Positions 27,106 to 36,704 of a stretch of 64,000 nt of DNA are shown here, piece after piece. The translations under genes were made by a program, and so were the position numbers. Every line of letters starts with the position of its first letter. Within the stretch, counting starts at the first letter, position 1. The stretch is from Methanoplanus endosymbiosus (GTDB lineage: Archaea; Halobacteriota; Methanomicrobia; Methanomicrobiales; Methanomicrobiaceae), in contig NZ_CP096115.1 of the NCBI RefSeq assembly GCF_024662215.1, positions 2,864,935-2,928,934 of the forward strand, given 5' to 3'. Below the pieces are notes generated by a model that ran no database searches, had not been told where the DNA came from, and saw only the letters and a program-made list of their open reading frames with translations.

Positions 27106-28452
27106 TTATCTTCTGTCAACAATTCTCTTTGGCCGGGCCTTAAGCCGGTATAACTCAAGACCGCCTTTTTCAGTAAACCTGAATGCGATCTTTAAGAGAC
27201 CTTCTTCATACTGTAGTTTTAAATCCGGAACTTCCTTCAGGAATTTTTCAGTGAAATTATCTTTAATCAGCCTACGGTCACATCTGCCCACATCCTCACA
27301 TTCCATAGATACACGCAGTATTGTCTCATCCGGATCTTCACCGCTGTAGATGAAGGCTTCATACTCCCCTGTCAGATCCTGCATATTTTCCGGATAAAAA
27401 ACAGCAGCTTCAATATTAATCCTGTTGACCGGAACACTGTATATGTAATAATTTTCTGCATCCCTCTTTGGGTTATTTATCCTCATATGGGTTCTTCCGC
27501 ATGAACAGAGATCTCTTGATGTAACAGCTGTAATGTCATCAGTATTGTAATTTATGAGCACTGTTCCGGCTTTTTCACCCTGCGGCACAAGAGTTGTGAT
27601 GACAATCTTTCCCTCTTTTCCGTCCGGGACAAAACTGTTCAGAGTCTGGTCATAGAGATCAAGGTGAATGAGATCTTCAGCAACATGCAGCCCGCTTCTT
27701 TCAGTGCACTCCCCGCACATTGTCCCTTCAGTGCTTCCATATGAATTGCAGGTGTCAAAGCCCCACAGACTGTCAAGGTATGCCCTTGATTCCGGTGCAA
27801 AACTCTCCCCTCCGACAATCAGTTTTCTTATGCCGGAATTTTTCGGGTCAAGCCCTGCTGCCTCCATTCTCTTTGCAAGCCGGATCAGCTTAAAGACACT
27901 GCCGACAATGGCTGTAGGTTTATAGCTCTCAATGACCCTTATCGGGAATGTGCATTTTCCTTCCGGAATTATAGTCAGGCCGATCTTTTTTGCGGCCACC
28001 GTCATCGCACTGGCACCGATATTCATGCCGTAGGATGCGCATATTGCAACTCTGTCTCCCCTTTCAAGGCCATATGATACAAAAATCCGGGCATATTTCT
28101 CAGAATATCTCTTCCAGTCATCCCATGTTAAAAAAAAGGACTTAGGGATTCCGCTTGTCCCGCTGGTCTCATTAATGGTATATACATCCCGGCAGCTTAC
28201 ACTTTTAAAATTAAAGTGGGGAGTTACGGGCGGCTGATTTTGTCTGATTATATCTCCGGTGATGATTGGAAGTTCTCTTAAATCTTCATGCTCCTTTATT
28301 GAAAGTGGATCAATATTATGTTCAGAAAACCATTTTTTGTAGAATAATGAATTTTCAGCAGCATATCTCACAGTATTTCTTACCCTCTCATCAATGAGAA
28401 TGTCCAGGTCTGCCCTCGGCATTGTCTCAATATCTTCATTAAAAAAAGCCAT
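27106..28452 (-). CDS. Adenylate-forming enzyme, phenylacetate-CoA ligase / coenzyme F390 synthetase-like
   Basis: This 448-residue member of the AMP-binding superfamily has the P-loop-like TSGTSGIPKSFFLTWDDW, a core with SYGSTEGTMCGEC (A5-like motif) and the C-terminal RDLCSCGRTHMRI characteristic of the PaaK group. The N-terminus DIETMPRADLDILIDERVRN is also PaaK-like. In methanogens, paralogues of this group include coenzyme F390 synthetases, which adenylate cofactor F420, so that is one candidate role; aryl-CoA ligase activity is the other. Sequence alone does not decide. It is a single gene divergent from the glutaredoxin operon. Confidence 0.8.
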   Translation of the reverse strand: MAFFNEDIETMPRADLDILIDERVRNTVRYAAENSLFYKKWFSEHNIDPLSIKEHEDLRELPIITGDIIRQNQPPVTPHFNFKSVSCRDVYTINETSGTSGIPKSFFLTWDDWKRYSEKYARIFVSYGLERGDRVAICASYGMNIGASAMTVAAKKIGLTIIPEGKCTFPIRVIESYKPTAIVGSVFKLIRLAKRMEAAGLDPKNSGIRKLIVGGESFAPESRAYLDSLWGFDTCNSYGSTEGTMCGECTERSGLHVAEDLIHLDLYDQTLNSFVPDGKEGKIVITTLVPQGEKAGTVLINYNTDDITAVTSRDLCSCGRTHMRINNPKRDAENYYIYSVPVNRINIEAAVFYPENMQDLTGEYEAFIYSGEDPDETILRVSMECEDVGRCDRRLIKDNFTEKFLKEVPDLKLQYEEGLLKIAFRFTEKGGLELYRLKARPKRIVDRR

Positions 28453-28643
28453 AATCCATCATTGAGGGATTGATTTTAATCCATAAATAATTATGGCTGT
28501 GTTTTTGAATTCCACAGATGAGAAATGGTGTACAGATTATTGTGGCAGTTATTTTCCGGAAAAATACCTCAATGGTAATAATCGAAGGTGATCAGTTTAT
28601 TTATTTTTAAGATATAATTCTGGCATTGATGAGGTGAAGAAAA

Positions 28644-28925
28644 ATGGAATGGATTCATGTTGACGGGAAGGATGCAGGAGATGTAAAACTATATGCCTTA
28701 AGCACCTGTATTCACTGCAAAAAGACAAAGGAATTTTTGAAAAGTTCAGGCATTGCATTTGATTATATCTTTGTTGATCTTCTTGAGGAGAAGAAGATCT
28801 ATGAGATTTATGAGGAAGTTAAGAGGTTCAATCCGGCTGGTTCTTTTCCGACAATAATAATTAACGGTGAGAAGGTCATAGTCGGATCAAGGCTGGATGA
28901 AATATCAGAGGCGCTTTGTTTATGA
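28644..28925 (+). CDS. Glutaredoxin-like protein
   Basis: This is a 93-residue thioredoxin-fold protein with a CIHC redox pair (Cys22, Cys25), cis-Pro region SFPTIII and the C-terminal GSRLDEISEAL helix typical of glutaredoxins. GAGGTGA precedes the ATG at good spacing. Its stop overlaps the ATG of the ferredoxin:disulfide reductase gene (ATGA). It is therefore the likely disulfide partner that this reductase reduces. It lacks other domains. Confidence 0.9.
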   Translation: MEWIHVDGKDAGDVKLYALSTCIHCKKTKEFLKSSGIAFDYIFVDLLEEKKIYEIYEEVKRFNPAGSFPTIIINGEKVIVGSRLDEISEALCL

Positions 28926-29455
28926 ATGGTAATTCTGATGAAAATTCCGGCAGCAGTCCTGATCTTATCCGGAAATTTAATGAAGTGAGATCAAAGGCAG
29001 AAAAGGTCGGATACAGCCTTAATCCTGACAGAGAGTTTACTATGGAACTGATAAACAGTCTGCTGATTAATAAGGAACGATATGGATATGAAGCATGCCC
29101 CTGCCGCCTTGTAACAGGACCTAAAGAAGATAATCTGGATATTATCTGTCCATGCGATTATCGCGATGGGGATGTCGGCGAGTATGGATGCTGCTATTGT
29201 GGTCTTTATGTCTCAGAGGATGTAGCTGCCGGAAAAATGGGTGTCAGTATAATTCCTGACAGAAGATTACAGGAAATAGAGGCAGAAGGTGAGATTAAAC
29301 CCGGAGATATCCGGGCATTCCCGGCAGAGCTGAAGTTAAAATGTCCGGTATTCAGATGCAGAGTCTGCGGCTATCTCGCTGCAAGGAATTCTCCGCCGGA
29401 AAAATGCCCTATATGCGGAGCAACGGAAGAGAGGTTTGAGAAATTCATAGGCTGA
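28922..29455 (+). CDS. Ferredoxin:disulfide reductase catalytic subunit (FTRc) with rubredoxin-like tail
   Basis: The 177-residue protein carries FTR-type cysteines: CPC at 59-61, CPC at 76-78 and CCYC at 90-93. In this family they bind a [4Fe-4S] cluster next to the catalytic disulfide. Residues 146-165 form a rubredoxin-like iron site (CRVCG and CPICG). The fusion passes single electrons from ferredoxin to a two-electron disulfide. Similar FTRc-rubredoxin fusions are known in methanogens. Translational coupling to the glutaredoxin upstream suggests that this small protein is its substrate. ATG 28922 is preferred to the TTG at 28916 because of the 4-bp overlap. Confidence 0.92.
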   Translation: MNGNSDENSGSSPDLIRKFNEVRSKAEKVGYSLNPDREFTMELINSLLINKERYGYEACPCRLVTGPKEDNLDIICPCDYRDGDVGEYGCCYCGLYVSEDVAAGKMGVSIIPDRRLQEIEAEGEIKPGDIRAFPAELKLKCPVFRCRVCGYLAARNSPPEKCPICGATEERFEKFIG

Positions 29456-29529
29456 GTGCAGGGCAGTTCATCCCGAAGTTATCCGGTATTTCCCTGCACT
29501 TTTCCGGATAACTGCCGGGGGCAGGGCTA

Positions 29530-29539
29530 TTTATAAATA
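29530..29539 (+). promoter_or_regulatory. TATA box of the 2H phosphoesterase gene
   Basis: TTTATAAATA lies 41 bases before the ATG at 29581, predicting a transcript start near 29560 and a short leader. It is one of the clearest archaeal TATA boxes in the window. Confidence 0.55.
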
Positions 29540-29580
29540 ATGCCGGATGTCATTCTGTACTGATTCTTGGTGTAAATATT

Positions 29581-30201
29581 ATGACAGAAAACATTGCAAT
29601 TGATATAGTTCTCCTGCCTCCGGATGAGATTTCAGAGAGAATTATTCATTATAATCAGAGACTGACTGAAAATTCCGGCGACAGGTCCATTCAGTTAAAT
29701 CCGGATGACTGCCTGCCGCATATCTCACTGCTTATGGGTGGCATCAGTTATGATGATATTGAGCCGTTAAAAGAGGCAATTTCAGTATTTTCAGGCCGGT
29801 TTCTTCCATACAGTGCATCATTTTCAGGCTTTGCAGTTATAGAGACCGACTCCGGCACAGCAGTCTCAGGTGCAGATATTACAAGGGACAGTAATATCCT
29901 TAATCTTCAGAATGAAATTGCAGCTTCTGCCGGAAAATATCTTAAAGGTGTCAGCCGTGATATGGTTTATAATAACAGATCTGAGGAGATTACTGAATTT
30001 ACTACCGGTTACTCCGGTTCATACCTGAATAATTCTACCAAAGATAACTTCTCGCCGCATATCACCATAGGCCACGGTGATATCAGCAGGCTGAAAGATC
30101 TCCCTGAAATGCCGGAAGAGTTCATATGCAGAAGGATTGCCATATGCCACCTTGGCAACCACTGCACATGCAGGAAAATTCTTGCTGAAATTATTTCCTG
30201 A
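29581..30201 (+). CDS. 2H phosphoesterase (LigT/2'-5' RNA ligase-like)
   Basis: The 206-residue protein has the two HxT/S motifs of the 2H superfamily: PHISLLMG near His47 and PHITIGHG near residue 160. The His pair forms the catalytic centre for 2'-5' or cyclic phosphodiester chemistry on RNA or nucleotides. The N-terminus IAIDIVLLPPDEISERII fits the family fold. An insert around residues 110-150 is unlike classical LigT. It is a single gene with its own promoter; substrate unknown. Confidence 0.8.
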   Translation: MTENIAIDIVLLPPDEISERIIHYNQRLTENSGDRSIQLNPDDCLPHISLLMGGISYDDIEPLKEAISVFSGRFLPYSASFSGFAVIETDSGTAVSGADITRDSNILNLQNEIAASAGKYLKGVSRDMVYNNRSEEITEFTTGYSGSYLNNSTKDNFSPHITIGHGDISRLKDLPEMPEEFICRRIAICHLGNHCTCRKILAEIIS

Positions 30202-30247
30202 ATCCAGTCGTGAGGCAGGCGGAATTTCCCTGCCGGAATTCCGGATC

Positions 30248-30257
30248 ATATTTAAAC
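30248..30257 (+). promoter_or_regulatory. TATA box of the purine permease gene
   Basis: ATATTTAAAC lies about 40 bases upstream of the ATG at 30295, the right distance for a short leader. Confidence 0.4.
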
Positions 30258-30294
30258 AATTTCTTTTACTTTAACTCCGTAAATAATATCCCGA

Positions 30295-31617
30295 ATGTTT
30301 TCCGGTTTACAAAATCACATCATAAAGTTTTTCAGACTTAATGAATCAGGAACAACCATCAGAAGAGAGTTCTTTGCAGGTATTGCCACTTTTATGACGA
30401 TGGCGTACATTATCGTTGTAAATCCTGCAATACTCATGGCCGCCGGAATTCCGTTCGGCCCTTCAATGGTTGCGACCATAATTACGGCAGTTGCAGGCAC
30501 CCTGATAATGGGTGTTTATGCAAACCGCCCGTTCGCCATTGCACCATACATGGGTGAGAATGCCTTTGTGGCATACACTGTCTGTGGTATTCTTGGCTAT
30601 CCCTGGCAGACAGCAATCGGTGCTGTATTTGTAAGCGGAATAATGCTTACGGCACTGACTCTGGTGGGCGGCAGAAAACTCATGTGTGAGGCTGTGCCTG
30701 AGAGTCTCAAGTACAGTTTTGCAGCCGGAATCGGGCTTTTTATCACCTTTGTCGGGCTTGTTAATTCCGGAATTGTGGAACCCGGCACTGAGAGCGCCCC
30801 TGTTCATGTCGGCAATCTGGGCGATCCGGTTGTCATGCTGGCAATATTTGGTTTCATCTTAATTGCCGTACTTTACGTTCGCAATGTCAGCGGTGCCATT
30901 CTTATCGGGATTCTTGTCACTTCATTCATTGGTTTTTCTGCCGGTATCTTTACTCCGCCGGAGGCTGTATTCAGCATGCCCCCGGATATATCTCCGATTT
31001 TTCTTCAGCTTGATATTATTGGTGTTTTTACCTGGGGATTTTTTGCCGTTGTTCTGACCATGTTTACCATGGACTTTCTTGACACCATGGGCGGTATCAT
31101 CGGAGTCTCCGAGCAGGCTGGTTTTCTTGACGATGAAGGAAATCTCCCTGAGATTGAAAAACCCTTTCTTGCGGACGGCATCGCAAGTGTCATAGCCGGA
31201 ATATCAGGTACAACAACAAGCGGTGTCTTTATGGAATCTGCTGCCGGGATTGCTGCCGGAGGAAGAACCGGCCTTGTGGCAGTTGTTGTCGCAGGCCTTT
31301 TTGGAATCGGACTCTTCCTCTCACCTCTCTTCTCTGCCATACCTGCCGCAGCAACCGGCCCTGCAATGGTTATGGTCGGCCTGATGATGTTATCGCCCAT
31401 AAAAAAGATCAATTTCAGCGATTATACCGAGATGATACCTGCCCTCTCTGTGATTGTCCTCTTAAGCTTCACATATAATATTGGGGTTGGCCTTTGCAGC
31501 GGATTTGTATTGTATCCATTATTTAAGGTTGCATCCGGAAGATATGCAGAGATCCCAAAACTGACCTGGATATTTTTTGTATTCTGTCTGTTATTTTTTA
31601 TATTCTACCCATACTAA
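30295..31617 (+). CDS. AzgA/NCS2-family purine (adenine/guanine/hypoxanthine) permease
   Basis: The 440-residue membrane protein has about 12 hydrophobic segments. The N-terminal REFFAGIATFMTMAYIIVVN and PAILMAAGIPFG are the hallmark of the AzgA group of NCS2 transporters. MDFLDTMGGIIGVSEQAGFL near the middle holds the conserved substrate-site residues. It should import purine bases with protons (or sodium) for salvage. Length is normal. It converges on the HEPN/MNT pair and stands alone. Confidence 0.93.
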   Translation: MFSGLQNHIIKFFRLNESGTTIRREFFAGIATFMTMAYIIVVNPAILMAAGIPFGPSMVATIITAVAGTLIMGVYANRPFAIAPYMGENAFVAYTVCGILGYPWQTAIGAVFVSGIMLTALTLVGGRKLMCEAVPESLKYSFAAGIGLFITFVGLVNSGIVEPGTESAPVHVGNLGDPVVMLAIFGFILIAVLYVRNVSGAILIGILVTSFIGFSAGIFTPPEAVFSMPPDISPIFLQLDIIGVFTWGFFAVVLTMFTMDFLDTMGGIIGVSEQAGFLDDEGNLPEIEKPFLADGIASVIAGISGTTTSGVFMESAAGIAAGGRTGLVAVVVAGLFGIGLFLSPLFSAIPAAATGPAMVMVGLMMLSPIKKINFSDYTEMIPALSVIVLLSFTYNIGVGLCSGFVLYPLFKVASGRYAEIPKLTWIFFVFCLLFFIFYPY

Positions 31618-31674
31618 AAATAAGAGGTGCTATGTGCGGCATATTATATCTGATATGTTCCGGAAACCGGAAAG

Positions 31675-32136
31675 TCATGCAATTGTCTTTCTGATCCTCT
31701 CAATATCACTGTTTTTTATCATCCGGCTGATTCTTTCGCATTTCAGGACAAATTCAGGTGCGGCACGTATAATCCATGCGATATCTTTGCCACGTGCTCT
31801 CTCCGGGACATAATACTGGGCATCAATTCTAAGTTCCTTGGCTCTCTCCATCGCTTCAGTATCATGCTCTGAAAAATAATCTGAGAAGAAAGCCCTCATA
31901 CACTCAATGGTGCAGGTATGAATCTCACTCTCAATTCCGGCTTTGACAAGTATTGCATAAAGGGCATAGTACATGGCATAATATCCGGTGGAGAACTTCC
32001 AGTCCGCAGATGTGACCGATTCCATTGCAGAGAGGGCATCCTCAGCCTTAAGGAAATATGCTTCTGAGAGATTGCTGTTTGGACTGATTATTTTAAGGCC
32101 GTTTTTATTCTTTTTGCACCAGAGTATTGTATCCAT
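31675..32136 (-). CDS. HEPN-domain protein of a HEPN/nucleotidyltransferase pair
   Basis: This 153-residue, all-helical protein resembles HEPN-domain proteins (EAYFLKAEDALSAMESVTSA and STGYYAMYYALYAILVKAGI). It begins one base after the stop of the MNT gene. HEPN proteins paired with minimal nucleotidyltransferases are toxin-antitoxin modules, in which the HEPN partner is often an RNase. No RX4-6H ribonuclease motif is visible here, so it may be a catalytically different member or a structural partner. Compare the hepT relic at 1735, which does keep RX4HXY. Confidence 0.82.
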   Translation of the reverse strand: MDTILWCKKNKNGLKIISPNSNLSEAYFLKAEDALSAMESVTSADWKFSTGYYAMYYALYAILVKAGIESEIHTCTIECMRAFFSDYFSEHDTEAMERAKELRIDAQYYVPERARGKDIAWIIRAAPEFVLKCERISRMIKNSDIERIRKTIA

Positions 32137-32137
32137 C

Positions 32138-32719
32138 TTAAAAAGCCTCCCTTATAAAGAAATCCTGGCATTTTATCAGGATATGTGATTTATATACCTC
32201 TTTAATTAAAGGGTCATCCCTTTTAATTTCAGTGAAGAGATCGACCGGATATGCCTTCACCTCAATTCTTATGCCAAAGATTCGTGAAATTTTCATTATC
32301 TCCCGTCTGTCATAATCTCCTGCGACAAAGATGTCAATGTCAGAACTTTCGTCAGGACTTCTCTTTGCATAACTCCCGAAGAGTGCTGACGGGCCGAAGA
32401 GGTATGGATTAATTCTGCATATTATCCCGTCTGCCTCCGGAAATTCTTCTGAGAATATAACCCTTTTATAACTCTCGGCAAGGGCACAGTAGTGCTGCGC
32501 CTGATTATTTCTTTTGAGGGTGAAAATCCTTATCTTTCCCCTCATAACCGACTCCAGAATCCCTCTCTTCTCCAGAAGTGTCAGAATATTATATGCAGTG
32601 CCGTGTGTGATGGGCAGAAGTCCGCATACCTCCCGTATGTACAGCTGTCTGTCATAACCTTCAGTAAAGAGTGCCATCACCTTCAGAATATTTCCGGTTA
32701 TGTTTAATGAATCAGACAT
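32138..32719 (-). CDS. Winged-helix/minimal nucleotidyltransferase fusion
   Basis: Of 193 residues, 1 to about 75 form a winged helix (YIREVCGLLPITHGTAYNIL). Residues ~105-190 carry the nucleotidyltransferase motif LFGSYAKRSPDESSDIDIFV with GS and DxD-type SDIDIF, the metal site. MNT enzymes can AMPylate or oligoadenylate their HEPN partner to neutralise it. The built-in DNA-binding domain could make the same protein an autorepressor. It is the first gene of the two-gene operon, spaced by one base from the HEPN gene. Confidence 0.87.
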   Translation of the reverse strand: MSDSLNITGNILKVMALFTEGYDRQLYIREVCGLLPITHGTAYNILTLLEKRGILESVMRGKIRIFTLKRNNQAQHYCALAESYKRVIFSEEFPEADGIICRINPYLFGPSALFGSYAKRSPDESSDIDIFVAGDYDRREIMKISRIFGIRIEVKAYPVDLFTEIKRDDPLIKEVYKSHILIKCQDFFIREAF

Positions 32720-33004
32720 ATGTATAATTAAATAGACGATATTCGCATAAATATCCGGCGGTCCGGGCGCATATCTCCGGTGTGAACTGCTGCCTGTCTA
32801 TTCCGGAGTTTTTCCGGACGGGAAGAGATAATACTTAAGAATAGAATTTAATCTTTTGAAATACAATAATTATCTGGATTTTTACCGGACAGAAAATAGA
32901 TCCTTTATGCCCCTTAACTGTCATAATTCCGGCATTATCTGCCGGAGATTATTATTCTGTTAAATGTCCGGAAGCGGGGCATAAAAGAGTCAGGAGACAT
33001 TATA

Positions 33005-34195
33005 ATGGGTAAAGGAAAAGTTGTTCTTGCATTCTCAGGCGGTCTTGACACATCAATATGCGTACCTCTTTTAAAAGAGCAATATGGGTACGACGAGGTT
33101 GTCACAGTAGCTGTCGATGTCGGCCAGCCGGCTGAGGATATAATCAGTGCCACAAAAAAAGGCGAACTGATCGCTGATAAGCACTATACAATAGACATTA
33201 AGGAAAAATTTGTGGAGACACAGCTCTTTCCGACAATTAAAGCAAACGGTTCATACGAAGGCTACCCAATGGGCACTGCCCTCGCAAGGCCGCTCATTGC
33301 CGAAGAGATTGTTAAAATCGCAAAGTCAGAAGGTGCACTCACGGTTGCCCACGGCTGCACAGGCAAGGGCAATGACCAGTTAAGGTTTGATTTCATCTTC
33401 AGAATGTCCGGCCTTGAGGTCATTGCACCTATGCGTGAGATGAATCTCACTCGTGAATGGGAGATGGAGTACGCCGATAAGCACAATATACCTGTTCCGG
33501 TAGTGAAGGAGAAGCCATATTCAATTGATGAGAACTGCTGGAGCAGAAGCATTGAAGGCGGAAAACTTGAAGATCCATCCTTCCATCCTCCAAATGACAT
33601 CTATGGCTGGACAGTCTCCGCAGAGGAAGCACCTGACACTCCGGAAGAGATCTCAATTGAGTTTGAGAAGGGAATTCCGGTATCAATTAACGGCAGAAGG
33701 ATGAAAGGCATTGAGCTTATTGAGGAACTCAACCGGATTGCCGGCAGAAACGGTGTTGGCAGGAATGATATGGTTGAGGACCGGATTCTTGGGCTTAAAG
33801 CACGCGAGGTCTATGAACACCCTGCGGCAACTGTCCTTTTAAAGGCGCACAGTGATCTTGAGCGCCTCGTTCTCAGCCGCCAGGAATTGTCATTTAAAGC
33901 AGCAGTGGACGAAAAATGGTCAGAACTTGGATATATGGGTTTGATTCATGAACCACTCTTTGAAGCGCTGACAGCATTTGTTGACAAAACACAGGAGAGG
34001 GTCAATGGAAAAGTTGACCTCATCTTATACAAGAGTTCAGTCACAGTTGCAGGCAGAAGTTCACCTGATGCGTTATATTCTGATGATCTTGTCTCATTTG
34101 ACAGCACAACACTGGATCAGAAGGATTCAGAAGGATTCTCTGCATTCTATGGGTTCCAGGCAAGACTGAGCAAAAATCTCAGAAAAAACAATTAA
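33005..34195 (+). CDS. argG: Argininosuccinate synthase
   Basis: ArgG condenses citrulline and aspartate with ATP to argininosuccinate, the penultimate step of arginine synthesis. The PP-loop [15 protein letters not shown] is at residues ~9-23. [34 protein letters not shown] and EGGKLEDP follow as expected. At 396 residues it is full length. It stands alone, with a 285-bp spacer upstream shared with the divergent MNT gene. Confidence 0.97.
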   Translation: MGKGKVVLAFSGGLDTSICVPLLKEQYGYDEVVTVAVDVGQPAEDIISATKKGELIADKHYTIDIKEKFVETQLFPTIKANGSYEGYPMGTALARPLIAEEIVKIAKSEGALTVAHGCTGKGNDQLRFDFIFRMSGLEVIAPMREMNLTREWEMEYADKHNIPVPVVKEKPYSIDENCWSRSIEGGKLEDPSFHPPNDIYGWTVSAEEAPDTPEEISIEFEKGIPVSINGRRMKGIELIEELNRIAGRNGVGRNDMVEDRILGLKAREVYEHPAATVLLKAHSDLERLVLSRQELSFKAAVDEKWSELGYMGLIHEPLFEALTAFVDKTQERVNGKVDLILYKSSVTVAGRSSPDALYSDDLVSFDSTTLDQKDSEGFSAFYGFQARLSKNLRKNN

Positions 34196-34465
34196 TCTTT
34201 TTTAAGCATAACATCGGCAGTTCGGCCGTTTTATTCAAACCCGGAGATTTCCGGAGAGAAATCATGAGAAAATTTCGGGGATTACAGCCGGAATAAGTGG
34301 TATTTTCCGGACGATGAAATTTTTCTCTCTGTTCAGATAATGCTGCTTCTCCGATCTCTCAGATTAATTCATATTATCAGCCATCCGGAAATTATCCGGT
34401 GTTAAGAGAGTGAAAAAAAAGGTTAATGTTCTGAATTTCCGGATATATTTTCCGGCCCTCTGGTT

Positions 34466-34882
34466 TCAGAGCAGTTTCTGCCCGGCAACTTTTCCGGGGG
34501 TGCACTCAAAGACTTCTGTAATCTTAATGACAATCAGTGATTTTGCCGGCATCTGTGGTTTTGCATCCTTGATTCTCTTTCTTGCGGCTTCATAATCCGG
34601 GCCTTCTGTTTTAATCTCAGCATCGCCCTTAACCTGAAGGCATCTCTTGTTTTCAGGGTTCCAGAAGTACAATGCCACTTTTGGATTTGCCTTAAGGTTA
34701 TTGAGAGTCTTTACCATGAAATTGTCCCCAATCCAGAAGGTCTCATCATCCTCAAGCCAGACAGATGCCATAGGCGCAACATTGGGCACACCTTCTGCTG
34801 ATGTGGTTGCCATGGGAACGGCAAAGAGCTTCTCCATATTCTTCCTGTACACCTCTTTCATATCTTCGCTAAGTTTTACCAA
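34466..34882 (-). CDS. Pyridoxamine-5'-phosphate-oxidase-fold (FMN-binding) protein
   Basis: This 138-residue split-barrel protein reads VPMATTSAEGVPNVAPMASV, then DDETFWIGDNFMVKTLNNLK and NPKVALYFW, the PPOX pattern for FMN or F420 binding. Such proteins are small flavin reductases or oxidases; the substrate is unknown. The start is TTG at 34882. AAGGAGG eight bases upstream decides it, since the first in-frame ATG is seven codons further in. It converges with argG. Confidence 0.85.
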   Translation of the reverse strand: MVKLSEDMKEVYRKNMEKLFAVPMATTSAEGVPNVAPMASVWLEDDETFWIGDNFMVKTLNNLKANPKVALYFWNPENKRCLQVKGDAEIKTEGPDYEAARKRIKDAKPQMPAKSLIVIKITEVFECTPGKVAGQKLL

Positions 34883-35201
34883 ATTCAGTTCCTCCTTAAT
34901 ACTTCCAGATATTATTTTTTATATGATTAATAAATGTGGCGCTGAGAGCGTGGCTGATGACTGACAGCAGCTTTTAGAATCAGTGCTCTGTTTCATCCAT
35001 CATCTGCGGGCCAACCGGCTCATGAGTGACTTCTGTCTCTTTCTTTCAGTTATGCCTCTGTAAACCGGACATTTATTTTTCCGGAAATAAATCCTGCCTG
35101 TTTCCTGAACAATTATCATATCCTGCAAAAATTCTGCGTATTTTTTCCGGGGGAGTCATAGAAAAAAGTTTAATTCATCTAAAAGGCAATCGATTATTAT
35201 T
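34883..35201. other. Divergent intergenic region with TATA and a palindrome
   Basis: It contains a perfect hairpin ATTTATTT-TTCCGG-AAATAAAT near 35069-35090 and a GAAAAAAGTTTAATTC promoter-like sequence at about 35160-35175, ahead of the marker-14 gene. The stretch 34991-35030 resembles 42360-42400 (see findings). No gene is seen. Confidence 0.4.
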
Positions 35202-36695
35202 ATGTGTGCTTTTTCATTTTTTAAAAAGAAGAAATCCCCCCATATAGTGGAAAGCCCAAAACCTCCTACCATGGGACAGGGTGCTGGAATGAACTTTCCG
35301 GAATACAAAAGCAAGCCATATTACATCGTTGCCTCTGTTGAAATGGGCAATACCACAACAAAATGCATACTGATCGGAACAAACCTTGAGACCGGACGTT
35401 CATATATCATCAATAAAACGGTCAGCATGTCCCGTGATGTAAGGCCGCCAAAACCCGGAGAGGAGATCTTTGGTGAGACACTTGTCGGAACACCCATTAC
35501 AAGGGAGTCAGTCACTGACCTTGTTAAAGATACATTGATCCGCTGCCATAAGGAGGCCGGCCTCTCAATCAAAGAGGATCTTGATTTTGTTGTCAGAAGC
35601 ACAGGTGTGGTTGCGGCAATGGACTCACCCGATCAGGTCGGTGATTTTGTCATTGCTCTGGCCAACGGCTGCCTTGAAGCAGGAGTGCCTCCAAAGAAGA
35701 TGACTCCGCCAATGGGCATTGATAATCTCCCGCCAAGGCTCAGGAAGTTCAGTTTTGCTGACAAGCTGACATTCTGCGGTACAGTTGCAGGAGTGTCCCC
35801 GCCTATTGGTTCTTCCGGTGTTGAAATGGTTGCAAATGAGATGGAAGGGGAACTTGCAATGGCCGGCATTAAGGAGGGTGCAAAGTGGACTGAGGTTGAT
35901 TTCAGAAATCCCTGTATATCAATAGACTTTGGGACAACACTTGACGGCAGGATAACCAGTGATGTTGCTGCCAATGCCGAATATCCTTTTGCCATGACTA
36001 TCGGGAATTTCTGCGGGCTTGCAGGTGCGATTCCGGATGCGATTGTCAGAGGCACAGGTAAGGTGAATGACCATACCGGAACAGCACTCGATCTCTTTGG
36101 CGATAAGAGCATAAAGTGTGCGCTCTCCAAAAAGAAGAATACCATTGTGTCAGATTATGAAGAGATGATCCATGACATAATTGACATCAGAATTGTCCCT
36201 CCGGAGAGGGAGAGATTTGGCAAAGTTCCGGTGAGAGCCGATATTGCAATGGAGTCTAAAATTGCAATGATTGGGTGCGATGCCGGAGAAAACTTCAGTA
36301 TGGCTGACAGACTAAAGGAGATCGGCAGTGAGATCTACACAAAACATAACTCCTGCATTCTGACTGAGGTTGTTGATCATGTCTGCGCTAATATGGCGCT
36401 CAGGCTCATTGATGTTGCGGCAGAGAATAAACTTGTCCCTGAAAACTCTTCAATCGGCTTTACCGGAAGGGCGGCTATATCCGGTAAGAAACCACAAATT
36501 ATTATGGACGGGATCGAAGAGAGGGGAATTTACAGTGACCCTTATGATCACGTCTTATTTGTTGATGACGGCCTTGCAAGAGGCGCAGCACTTATGGGCA
36601 GATGTATGTCCTCAATCGGGAAACCTAATAATCCGATGGGTGGTGTCAGAGGCGGGCCGTGCATCATGAAGAGGCGTATGAAGATAGGAAAGTAG
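35202..36695 (+). CDS. Methanogenesis marker protein 14
   Basis: This 497-residue protein belongs to a family restricted to methanogens (marker 14, TIGR03285). The conserved beginning KKKKSPHIVESPKPPTMGQG and YYIVASVEMGNTTTKCILIG are as I remember them for the family. The core looks like an ASKHA-type ATPase: GNTTTKC resembles a phosphate-1 loop and SIDFGTTLDGR a second phosphate-binding loop. That suggests activation of an enzyme, in the style of reductive activators, but no activity is known to me. The C-terminus GGVRGGPCIMKRRMKIGK is also typical. A small gene follows after nine bases. Confidence 0.9.
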   Translation: MCAFSFFKKKKSPHIVESPKPPTMGQGAGMNFPEYKSKPYYIVASVEMGNTTTKCILIGTNLETGRSYIINKTVSMSRDVRPPKPGEEIFGETLVGTPITRESVTDLVKDTLIRCHKEAGLSIKEDLDFVVRSTGVVAAMDSPDQVGDFVIALANGCLEAGVPPKKMTPPMGIDNLPPRLRKFSFADKLTFCGTVAGVSPPIGSSGVEMVANEMEGELAMAGIKEGAKWTEVDFRNPCISIDFGTTLDGRITSDVAANAEYPFAMTIGNFCGLAGAIPDAIVRGTGKVNDHTGTALDLFGDKSIKCALSKKKNTIVSDYEEMIHDIIDIRIVPPERERFGKVPVRADIAMESKIAMIGCDAGENFSMADRLKEIGSEIYTKHNSCILTEVVDHVCANMALRLIDVAAENKLVPENSSIGFTGRAAISGKKPQIIMDGIEERGIYSDPYDHVLFVDDGLARGAALMGRCMSSIGKPNNPMGGVRGGPCIMKRRMKIGK

Positions 36696-36704
36696 GTATA
36701 TAAT

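Noticed and set aside
35633-36145. 170-residue minus-strand open frame
   Set aside because: It lies antisense within the marker-14 gene, with no start signal and a shadow-like composition.
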